From assembly GCA_934178475.1 (NCBI GenBank), contig CAKPQH010000009.1, positions 5,759-69,758 of the forward strand: 64,000 nucleotides of DNA. The letters run 5' to 3'. Origin of the DNA: an uncultured Clostridia bacterium (GTDB taxonomy: Bacteria; Bacillota; Clostridia; TANB77; CAG-508). The position numbers and the translations under genes were made by a program. The notes beneath the pieces are model-generated. The model was not told the DNA's origin, made no database searches, and worked only from the letters and a program-made list of their open reading frames with translations. Of the stretch, positions 1 to 7,189 are shown in pieces (position 1 is the stretch's first letter; the number at the start of each line of letters is the position of its first letter).

Positions 1-1
1 A

Positions 2-583
2 CCTAATACATTGTTTGTCTATTGGGATATATCAGATGAAGATAGAAAAAATTTAAAATCAATCTATGGAGAACATTTCTTTGAAATAACAAAACCTGTT
101 TTGATAATTTATAATGATACAATGGGATATTCTTTTGAAATTGATATAAATGATTTTGCAAATAGTTGGTATATAAAAACAAATGATGCAAATTGTACTT
201 ATAGAATAGAATTAGGTAGACGCCCTATTCCTATAAATTATAATTACATTCAAAATTATAATCCTGATGAGGAAATAAAACCTGTACAAACATCATATAT
301 ATATTTAACATCTTCAAATGAAATAAAAGCACCTAATGATAAAATATTATTCAATATTAATAAAAATGTATATTATAGAAATGTAAAAACAAATGAAGTT
401 GTTAGTAAAGATATTTCAAATATATTATTATTATCAAATATTGGTAGATTTTATAATATTTTTGATTTATATAAACATTTTTATAATGAAGAAGAATTAT
501 TAACTAAAGAATTTGATTTAAGAAGCTCATCATCATCTGGAGGAAATCCTAGTTCAGGTTCTCTTTCATCAAAATTTAAATAA
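2..583 (+). CDS. Hypothetical protein, 5' end outside window
   Basis: The reading frame is open through the left edge (codons at positions 2, 5 and 8 precede a TTG at 11), so this is probably the 3' part of a longer gene. I do not recognise a family. The visible part is rich in Asn, Tyr and Ile, with no clear membrane segment. It ends in a Ser/Gly-rich tail (five consecutive Ser, then GGNPSSGS) that looks disordered. It is followed 15 bases later by a good terminator hairpin, so it ends its own transcript before the GH57 gene. Confidence 0.6.
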   Translation, partial: PNTLFVYWDISDEDRKNLKSIYGEHFFEITKPVLIIYNDTMGYSFEIDINDFANSWYIKTNDANCTYRIELGRRPIPINYNYIQNYNPDEEIKPVQTSYIYLTSSNEIKAPNDKILFNINKNVYYRNVKTNEVVSKDISNILLLSNIGRFYNIFDLYKHFYNEEELLTKEFDLRSSSSSGGNPSSGSLSSKFK

Positions 584-598
584 AAATATAAAATCTAT

Positions 599-636
599 GT
601 TTGAAGTTAAAAATTCATTTTACTTCAAACTTTTTT
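599..636 (+). terminator. Rho-independent terminator
   Basis: A 9-bp stem (599-607 GTTTGAAGT with 622-630 ACTTCAAAC) is followed by six T residues. It ends the transcript of the upstream unknown gene. Confidence 0.75.
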
Positions 637-661
637 AATAAAAAATTAAAAGGAGTAAAAA

Positions 662-2257
662 ATGAAAGAACAAAATAAAGAAAAAGGTTATGTAAGTTTT
701 GTATTACATGCTCATCTTCCATTTATTCATCATCCAGAAAGTGATGATTATTTAGAAGAATCTTGGTTATATGAAGCAATATCTGAAACATATATACCAT
801 TACTTAAAAATTTCCAAAAACTAGTAGATGAAAAAGTTAAATTTAGAATTACAATGTCTATGACTCCTCCTCTACTTTCAATGCTTGATAACAAATTACT
901 TCAAAGAAAATATATAAAATATTTAAAACAGTTAATTGAACTTTCTAAAAAAGAAATTGATAGAACTAAATATGATGAAAGATTAAATAGACTTTCAAAA
1001 TATTATTATGAAAGATATTCCGAAGACTTAAGATTATTCAGAGATGTTTTTAAATGTAATTTGATAGAACAATTTAAGCACTTCCAAGATATTGGAGTAT
1101 TAGAAATAATAACTTGTGGAGCCACACATGGTTACTTCCCTATATTATATGTTAATGAGAAAACTGTAAGAGCACAAATTGCAGTTGGTGTTCAAACATA
1201 TGAAAGATATTTTGGAAGAAAACCTCGTGGAATCTGGCTTCCAGAATGTGGATATGTTCCAGAAGCTGATAAATATCTAAGAGAATTTGGTGTTGAATAT
1301 GCAATAGTTGAAACTCATGGCATTTTATATGCAAACCCTACTCCAATCTATGGTACTTTAGCTCCAATTGTTTCACCTAGAGGATTTACTGTTTTTGGAA
1401 GAGATTTAGAATCTTCAAGACAAGTATGGAGTTCTATAAATGGTTATCCTGGTGATTACAATTATAGAGATTTCTACAAAGACATTGGATATGAAGCAGA
1501 TTATGAATATATAAAACCTTATATTGCTCACAATGGAGTAAGAGTTCATACTGGAATAAAATACCATCGTATTACAGGAGACACTGATAATAAAGATATT
1601 TATGATGTTCAATGGGCAAAAGATTCTGCTGAAAAACAAGCAGGTCATTTCTTAGATAGCAGAGTAAAACAAATAAATGAAGCAGCACCTTATATGGATA
1701 GACCACCATTCATATTATGTCCTTATGATGCAGAACTTTTCGGACATTGGTGGTATGAAGGACCTTATTGGCTTTATGTTTTAATAAAGAAAGCATATTA
1801 TGATGATTGTAATTTTACTTTAATTACTCCATCAGACTATATAGATAAATATCCTGAAATCCAACAATGTGAACCTTGTATTTCAAGCTGGGGTGCAAAT
1901 GGTTATAGTGAAGTATGGCTTAATCAATCAAATGATTATGCACATAGACATCTTCATAATACTGGCGATAAAATGTGTGAACTTGCCTCTCTTTACCCAA
2001 ATGCAAAAGGTACTAAGAAAAGAGCATTAAACCAAGCAGCTAGAGAACTTTTACTGTTACAAAGTAGTGATTGGTTATTTATTATAACTAACGGTACAAT
2101 GACAGATTATGCACATAAAAGAATTAAAGATCATACAGGAAGATTTAATAAACTTTATGAACAAATAAAAACTGATACAATTGATTTAACATTCTTAAAA
2201 GAACTTGAAAAGAAAGACTGTGTCTTCCCAGATATTGATTATAGAATTTATAGTTAA
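662..2257 (+). CDS. GH57 family 1,4-alpha-glucan branching-type enzyme
   Basis: A 531-residue protein opening with YVSFVLHAHLPFIHHPE, the N-terminal motif of DUF1957/GH57 branching enzymes. These form alpha-1,6 branches in glycogen-like glucans by cleaving and transferring alpha-1,4 chains. The two catalytic motifs are visible: WLPECGY with the nucleophile Glu at about residue 195, and PYDAELFGHWW with the acid/base Asp at about 356. Length matches the family (about 520-560). No signal peptide, so it is cytoplasmic. The start is set by AAAAGGAG 8 bases upstream of ATG 662. It is monocistronic between two terminators. A GH15 enzyme at 9503-11404 could act on the same polymer. Branching rather than amylase activity is inferred from the DUF1957-type layout. 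Confidence 0.9.
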   Translation: MKEQNKEKGYVSFVLHAHLPFIHHPESDDYLEESWLYEAISETYIPLLKNFQKLVDEKVKFRITMSMTPPLLSMLDNKLLQRKYIKYLKQLIELSKKEIDRTKYDERLNRLSKYYYERYSEDLRLFRDVFKCNLIEQFKHFQDIGVLEIITCGATHGYFPILYVNEKTVRAQIAVGVQTYERYFGRKPRGIWLPECGYVPEADKYLREFGVEYAIVETHGILYANPTPIYGTLAPIVSPRGFTVFGRDLESSRQVWSSINGYPGDYNYRDFYKDIGYEADYEYIKPYIAHNGVRVHTGIKYHRITGDTDNKDIYDVQWAKDSAEKQAGHFLDSRVKQINEAAPYMDRPPFILCPYDAELFGHWWYEGPYWLYVLIKKAYYDDCNFTLITPSDYIDKYPEIQQCEPCISSWGANGYSEVWLNQSNDYAHRHLHNTGDKMCELASLYPNAKGTKKRALNQAARELLLLQSSDWLFIITNGTMTDYAHKRIKDHTGRFNKLYEQIKTDTIDLTFLKELEKKDCVFPDIDYRIYS

Positions 2258-2260
2258 AAA

Positions 2261-2302
2261 AAGACTATCTTTTAGATTTTATCTAATTGATAGTCTTTTT
2301 TA
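2261..2302. terminator. Bidirectional terminator hairpin
   Basis: A 9-bp stem, AAGACTATC (2261-2269) with GATAGTCTT (2289-2297), has A-rich and T-rich flanks. It lies between the convergent GH57 gene (+) and prepilin-like gene (-), so it can serve both. Confidence 0.7.
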
Positions 2303-2306
2303 TATT

Positions 2307-3758
2307 TTATTGCCAACTTAAAATTGGATAACCATTATTTATATTATTCGTATCCATTTTCCAAGCATTTCCATCTTGATTTAGCAAAGTTACAAATTCT
2401 TCATTGTTTCTCATTTTATCTTCTGCTAATACCATTGTTGAATTATCTCCAATATTACCATTTCCTATTGCCGTCATACCTTCTGTCTCTTTATAGTACA
2501 CATTCGTTACTTTTGATATATCAACTCCGTTTTTTCCTATAAGCATACCTTTCCTTATATTCTGTCCCTCTAAAACATTAATGTTTCCAAAGTTATAGCA
2601 AGAATTCACGCTATTAGACCAATTGTTTCCTATAACTCCACCAATATTTGCAATAATATTTGAACCAACTTTTAATTCTCCCATATTATAACAATTTGAT
2701 ATTTTTCCTCTCCCTACTCCTACTACTCCTCCAAACTGAATATTATTAACTTTGCTATTAATTACTGTAATATCTCCAAAATTACAAGAATTTGTAATTT
2801 CACCATTTGCTCCCATTCCAGAACAAATACCTCCAATACTTATACTGGCACTATTGTCATCATTATTTTCCATTTTTTCATCTTCTGTAACATCTATCCT
2901 CGTGATATTTTTACAATTTATTATCTTTCCACTTGAATATCCTGTCACTCCTCCAATTCCTGACTTTCCATTATTTTTATAAACGATTGTTCCTGATGCA
3001 ATACAACTTTCTATTTGTCCAGTTTGCCCATTTTGTCCACTTACCCCTCCTATTTGACTTGATACATTATTATTATTTTCAATATATAAATTACTATTTA
3101 AAACCTTCAAATTTTTTATGATTCCAAAATTAATACAAAATAATCCTTCTCTAAAATCTTTACTTATATTTATTCTATTTATATATAAATTACTTATACT
3201 GTTATTATTTCCATCAAAGGTTCCTCCAAAATTTTTAGTTGAATCTGTTCCTGTTTCTTCCCCTATTTTTTTAAACCCTCTCTCCGATGTTAATAATGTT
3301 TTTAGCTCTCCATCATATCCATATTTACCATAATCTGTTCTATATGGGTCTACATATGATTTCGTTGAATTAAAATCTAAACTTTTTCCTAATTTTACCG
3401 TTTTTCCTGAATAGTTATTTCCATTTGTTACATCATATGCAAAAAACACTAAATCTTCTATACTATTTATTATATAAATATTTTCGTCTGTTTCATCTCG
3501 TTCTAGTTCTCCTGGTTTTGTATCAGTTACTTGTTCTACTATTTGACCTGTTGTAGTTTCTGTTATTAACTCCTCCATTTGTGATAGTTTAGTTTTTTCT
3601 ATTTTTCTTCCTTCTCTATCTCTTTCTTTTGCTTCTGTTACTTTACCTAAAATTCCATCTTGACTTGATATCATACTTATTGACACTCCTGCTAATATCA
3701 ATAGTACAATTATCGTAATCACTAATGCTATCAATGTAATTCCTCTTTTATTTTTCAT
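2307..3758 (-). CDS. Prepilin-like surface protein with GLUG repeats
   Basis: 483 residues. The N-terminus is a type IV prepilin-like leader: a short basic stretch, then RGITLIALVITIIVLLILAG, i.e. the Gly cleavage site and hydrophobic helix recognised by prepilin peptidases. From about residue 210 there are repeated segments of the type GGVSGQNG..., GGVTGYSSGKI..., GGICSGMG..., GGVVGVGRGKI... and GGVIGNNW.... These resemble GLUG motifs of secreted and adhesin-like proteins and would form a beta-solenoid. The start has AAGGAGG upstream. No pilus assembly genes are nearby, so whether it makes a fibre or is a secreted pseudopilin is unknown. It is preceded by a leader ORF and hairpin (separate entries) shared with the prepilin gene at 34517-35830. 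Confidence 0.75.
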   Translation of the reverse strand: MKNKRGITLIALVITIIVLLILAGVSISMISSQDGILGKVTEAKERDREGRKIEKTKLSQMEELITETTTGQIVEQVTDTKPGELERDETDENIYIINSIEDLVFFAYDVTNGNNYSGKTVKLGKSLDFNSTKSYVDPYRTDYGKYGYDGELKTLLTSERGFKKIGEETGTDSTKNFGGTFDGNNNSISNLYINRINISKDFREGLFCINFGIIKNLKVLNSNLYIENNNNVSSQIGGVSGQNGQTGQIESCIASGTIVYKNNGKSGIGGVTGYSSGKIINCKNITRIDVTEDEKMENNDDNSASISIGGICSGMGANGEITNSCNFGDITVINSKVNNIQFGGVVGVGRGKISNCYNMGELKVGSNIIANIGGVIGNNWSNSVNSCYNFGNINVLEGQNIRKGMLIGKNGVDISKVTNVYYKETEGMTAIGNGNIGDNSTMVLAEDKMRNNEEFVTLLNQDGNAWKMDTNNINNGYPILSWQ

Positions 3759-3789
3759 TCTTTCTTCCTCCTTATATTGTGGTAAAAAA

Positions 3790-3846
3790 ACGCAAAAATA
3801 AGACTAGAAACCTATTACCTTTTTTGGTAATAAGCTAGTCTTATTT
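3790..3846 (-). promoter_or_regulatory. Terminator/attenuator hairpin before prepilin gene
   Basis: Read leftward, AAGACTAG...TATTACC pairs with GGTAATA...CTAGTCTT across a short A-rich loop and is followed by T-rich DNA about 30 bases before the prepilin ribosome-binding site. The stop codon of the leader ORF (3804) sits in the descending arm, so a ribosome finishing the leader ORF would cover the hairpin. A near-identical hairpin lies at 35952-36006. Confidence 0.6.
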
Positions 3847-3944
3847 ACTATTTTTATTCTATTTACTTTATTTACTAAATTATTGCTCTCTCTCTCTCTC
3901 TCTCTTAGAGCGTCAAGAGATACGTGTTTTTCTATCTTTTGCAT
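3804..3944 (-). CDS. 46-residue leader ORF, copy 1, with (CT)10 tract
   Basis: A small ORF starting MQKIEKHVSLDALRE, then RERE, then SNNLVNKVNRI... and ending LLPKKVIGF-stop. It has a ribosome-binding site (AGAGG, 8 bases before ATG 3944) and a sigma-A-like promoter upstream. The product aligns over its whole length with the 42-residue ORF at 35965-36093, which also precedes a prepilin-like gene; the main difference is a 4-residue insertion encoded by a CT/AG dinucleotide run (3886-3905). Conservation of frame and of most residues supports translation. Function is unknown: a leader peptide that controls the hairpin overlapping its 3' end, or a small protein in its own right. Confidence 0.55.
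   Translation of the reverse strand: MQKIEKHVSLDALRERERESNNLVNKVNRIKIVNKTSLLPKKVIGF
3886..3905. repeat. (CT)10 dinucleotide microsatellite
   Basis: Ten uninterrupted CT units (AG on the coding strand) lie inside the leader ORF and encode alternating Arg-Glu. The sister copy at about 36049-36054 has three units. The net length difference between the two ORFs is 12 bases, which keeps both in frame. A slip of one unit would shift the frame, and in one shifted frame translation stops just after the repeat (GAG CAA TAA). Confidence 0.85.
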
Positions 3945-3979
3945 CTTTTCTACCTCTTTTTTCTTTATTTACCATAAAT

Positions 3980-4007
3980 ATTGTATCATTTATTTTATTT
4001 TTGTCAA
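3980..4007 (-). promoter_or_regulatory. Sigma-A-type promoter for leader ORF and prepilin gene
   Basis: Reading leftward, TTGACA (4007-4002), a 16-base spacer, then TACAAT (3985-3980). The -35 box overlaps the recD2 stop codon. The predicted transcript starts about 30 bases before the leader ORF. Confidence 0.55.
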
Positions 4008-6244
4008 TTGCTATTTAAAAATTTATACTTAAGTCCTGTATTTCTTTTTTTACTATCTATATTTTGAATCATATAAGAAATTGTATCATTTCCACCTATT
4101 ATAATCAAAAGCTCTTTTGCTCTTGTAATTCCTGTATATAATAAGTTTCTCGTAAGCAAAAATGGAGTCGTTCGTGGTGCTACTATAATAACAACATCAA
4201 ATTCGCTTCCTTGTGCCTTATGTATTGTAATAGCGTAACTATGTTCAATTTGTTCTAATTCAGAAAATTGATACCACACTAATTTTTCATCATCAAATTT
4301 AATCGTTACAACCTTTTCATCATCATCTATATCTAATATAGTACCAATTTCTCCATTAAACACACCTTTTCCGTCTTCTTTTTTGCCATCTCGTCTTTCC
4401 CAATAAATTTCATAATTATTTTTCACTTGCATTATTCTGTCTCCAACTCTAAAAATAACACCATTTGCCTTTTTCTCTTTTTTGCTTTCACTTGGTGGAT
4501 TTAAATATTGTTGAAGAGTTATATTTAATTCTTTAGTTCCCAGCACGCCCTTCTTAGTCGGAGTTAAAACTTGAATATTATCAAGAAAGTTATAATTTCC
4601 AAATTTTTGAAGTCTACCAGTACAAAGTGAAATCAACTCTGAAAGTATTTTTTCTTGATTAGCTTCCTTTATAAAAAAGAAATCTTCCTTTGAATCCTCT
4701 TGTACTTCATCTTTTGATATAAAATTTTCTCCATTATTTACCTTATGTGCATTAACAATTATCTTACTTCTTGCAGCTTGTCTAAAAATTTTATCTAAAT
4801 GGATTGTAGAAACCTTTTCAGATTCTATAATATCCTTTAAAACACTTCCAGGTCCAACTGAAGGAAGTTGATCTGAATCACCAACTAAAATTAGTTTTGT
4901 TCCTTTATATATACATTTAAGTAAATAATTCATTAAAAACATATCAACCATTGACATTTCATCAACAACTATTACATCTGCATCAATAGGTTCCCCTTGA
5001 TAATCATTTTCTTCATTCGTAAACAAAGAATTTTCATCAAATTTTCCTATTTCTAATAATCTATGAAGAGTACATGCATCCTTTCCTGTTGTCTCTTGCA
5101 TTCTTTTTGCAGCTCTTCCAGTTGGTGCACAAAGTACCACTTTATTTCCATGTTTTTCATATATTTCAATAATACTTCTAATAATAGTAGTTTTACCTGT
5201 TCCTGGCCCACCTGTTATAACAAGTACATTATTATCATTAACCGATCTTACTGCCTCTTTTTGTTTTTCTGACAATTCAATATCATTTAATGTTTCAAAA
5301 ATACTTAGTTCTTTATCAATGTTTTCTATAAATTTCATATTCATAGCATTATTTAGTAAATTTATTCTTTTTACTATTTCAAATTCTGTATTATAAAAGT
5401 TAGATAAATATACCCACTCTTCTTCGGTATCTTTTCTTTCTTCTATAACAACTTCTCCTAATGCCTTTAAACTAATTATATTTTCTTCAATTTCATCTAC
5501 TGAAACATTTAACAAATTAGAAACATATTCTTCTAAATTTTGTAAAATTGTACACGAATGACCATTTACTGTTATTTTCATTAAAGCATACTTTATTCCA
5601 CTTTTTATCCTTTTAGAATTACTCGCATCTATCCCTAAATTTAATGCCATATGATCTATCTGTTTAAAATCTACACTCCTTGTCAAATCTACCAAAATAT
5701 AAGGGTTATTTTCTATTTCGTTTATTGCATTACTTCCAAGTTTATCATAAACTCTTTTAGCATTTTCAGCACCAATATTAAATCTTTCCAAAAATCCAAC
5801 AATTTGCCAAACTTCAAAATGTTCTATAAAGCACTCTGATATTTCAATAGCTTTATCTTTACTAATTCCTTTTACTTTAGCTAATTCTATTGGTTCATAT
5901 TTAATAACATCAATTGTTTTATCGCCAAACCTGTCCACAATTTTCTTTGCAGTAGCAGGCCCTACCCCTTTTATCGTTCCATTCCCTAGATATCGTTCCA
6001 ATGCATCTAAAGTTTCCGGCATAATTTTTTCAAATGTATCCACTTTAAACTGTCTACCATATTCTTTATGTTCAACATATTTTCCTATAAGCTTTACGCT
6101 GTCTCCCTCTACAATAAAAGGCATATATCCAACAGCTGTTATAAGTTCTTCATTTTCTTCGTCAAAGAGTTCTAGTATTGTATAACTATTCATTTCATTC
6201 TGATAAATAATTCCAGTAATTTCGCCCTTTATTTCCAAAGTCAT
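4004..6244 (-). CDS. recD2: RecD2-type ATP-dependent DNA helicase (SF1B)
   Basis: 746 residues, the usual size for RecD2, the RecBCD-independent RecD family of 5'-3' helicases acting in repair and replication-fork processing. The N-terminal region (about 1-90) is an OB-like domain. Helix-hairpin-helix segments follow (about 90-200, LGNGTIKGVGPATAKKI and VKGISKDKA). Walker A GGPGTGKTT is at about residue 345 and Walker B VVDEMSMVD at about 428. The C-terminal SH3-like/UvrD_C2 part carries YAITIHKAQGSEF. The ATG at 6244 follows GGAGGA with almost no spacing; the in-frame TTG at 6238 has the better 7-base spacing and may be the true start. Confidence 0.95.
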   Translation of the reverse strand: MTLEIKGEITGIIYQNEMNSYTILELFDEENEELITAVGYMPFIVEGDSVKLIGKYVEHKEYGRQFKVDTFEKIMPETLDALERYLGNGTIKGVGPATAKKIVDRFGDKTIDVIKYEPIELAKVKGISKDKAIEISECFIEHFEVWQIVGFLERFNIGAENAKRVYDKLGSNAINEIENNPYILVDLTRSVDFKQIDHMALNLGIDASNSKRIKSGIKYALMKITVNGHSCTILQNLEEYVSNLLNVSVDEIEENIISLKALGEVVIEERKDTEEEWVYLSNFYNTEFEIVKRINLLNNAMNMKFIENIDKELSIFETLNDIELSEKQKEAVRSVNDNNVLVITGGPGTGKTTIIRSIIEIYEKHGNKVVLCAPTGRAAKRMQETTGKDACTLHRLLEIGKFDENSLFTNEENDYQGEPIDADVIVVDEMSMVDMFLMNYLLKCIYKGTKLILVGDSDQLPSVGPGSVLKDIIESEKVSTIHLDKIFRQAARSKIIVNAHKVNNGENFISKDEVQEDSKEDFFFIKEANQEKILSELISLCTGRLQKFGNYNFLDNIQVLTPTKKGVLGTKELNITLQQYLNPPSESKKEKKANGVIFRVGDRIMQVKNNYEIYWERRDGKKEDGKGVFNGEIGTILDIDDDEKVVTIKFDDEKLVWYQFSELEQIEHSYAITIHKAQGSEFDVVIIVAPRTTPFLLTRNLLYTGITRAKELLIIIGGNDTISYMIQNIDSKKRNTGLKYKFLNSN

Positions 6245-6260
6245 TCCTCCTTTTTATTTT

Positions 6261-6306
6261 GGGGACAGTCCTTTTTTGAAAATATTTTCAAAAAAGGACT
6301 GTCCCC
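6261..6306. repeat. GGGGAC...GTCCCC palindromic repeat, copy 1
   Basis: A 46-bp near-perfect palindrome with arms GGGGACAGTCCTTTTTTGAA and its complement. The same family recurs at 19316-19361, 20207-20250 and, decayed, at 47289-47326. It lies between uppP and recD2, directly before the recD2 start, where it could also form a strong RNA hairpin. Such GGGGAC-capped palindromes resemble REP-like/MITE elements mobilised by Y1 (IS200-like) transposases; no transposase is present here. Confidence 0.85.
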
Positions 6307-6310
6307 AATT

Positions 6311-7117
6311 TTAAATTCTCGTAAAATATAAAGCTATTACTATTAGTCCTATTATTACTCTATATATAGCAAATATTTTAAAACTTCCTTTTTTCAAATA
6401 GTCTAATAAAAATTTTATTATTAAAATTCCTACTATAAAACTTGATATTATTCCTATAAATAATGATACGTTAAATACAAATTTATCTAAATCAAATATT
6501 ACTGCTGCAAAAGTTATTGGTGTAGCAAGTAAAAATGAATATTTAGCAGCACTTTCTCTATCTATTCCTAATGCTCTTGCTACTGTCATTGTTATTCCAG
6601 AACGTGACACTCCTGGGAATGCAGCTGCTAACGCTTGTGAAGCTCCAATTAATACTGATTGTTTTAATGTCATTTTCTCATAACTTATATTTGATTTTGC
6701 TTTTTTATCAACTATGTAAAGTATAATTCCCATTACTATTAATGTTATTGCAATTACTAACATTTCCAAATTCAAATTATTTTCAAATAACTTTCCTGAT
6801 ATTTTATCTAATACTAAACTTAATATTCCAGCAGGTATTGTTGCAATTACTAAATACCAAAATACCTTTCCATCTGTTGATTTTTCTTTTTTTACTACTT
6901 GTTTATATCCTCCAACGAATAAATTTATCCAATCTTTAAAGAAAAATATTACTATTGCAAGTAAAGTTCCTATATGAAGAGCTACATCAAATGAATCTGG
7001 CATTTGCTCCCAATTAAATACCCATGGGAATAAATTTAAATGTGCTGAACTTGATACTGGTAAAAATTCAGTTAATCCTTGCACTACTCCTAAAATTATT
7101 GATTGTATAATACTCAT
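6311..7117 (-). CDS. uppP: Undecaprenyl-diphosphate phosphatase UppP (BacA)
   Basis: A 268-residue polytopic membrane protein with the two BacA family signatures: VVQGLTEFLPVSSSAHL near the N-terminus and FPGVSRSGITMT at about residue 170. It dephosphorylates undecaprenyl diphosphate to the monophosphate on the outer membrane face, recycling the lipid carrier for peptidoglycan and wall polymers and giving some bacitracin resistance. Length is normal and about eight membrane helices are apparent. A PopT-like carrier flippase is encoded at 19414-20202 and could return the product. The palindrome 6261-6306 follows the stop. Confidence 0.96.
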   Translation of the reverse strand: MSIIQSIILGVVQGLTEFLPVSSSAHLNLFPWVFNWEQMPDSFDVALHIGTLLAIVIFFFKDWINLFVGGYKQVVKKEKSTDGKVFWYLVIATIPAGILSLVLDKISGKLFENNLNLEMLVIAITLIVMGIILYIVDKKAKSNISYEKMTLKQSVLIGASQALAAAFPGVSRSGITMTVARALGIDRESAAKYSFLLATPITFAAVIFDLDKFVFNVSLFIGIISSFIVGILIIKFLLDYLKKGSFKIFAIYRVIIGLIVIALYFTRI

Positions 7118-7189
7118 TTTTTTCTATTCTCCTCTTATTAAATTATATTTCTATTTTTTTATAAAATTCTTTATTACATATATTTATTA

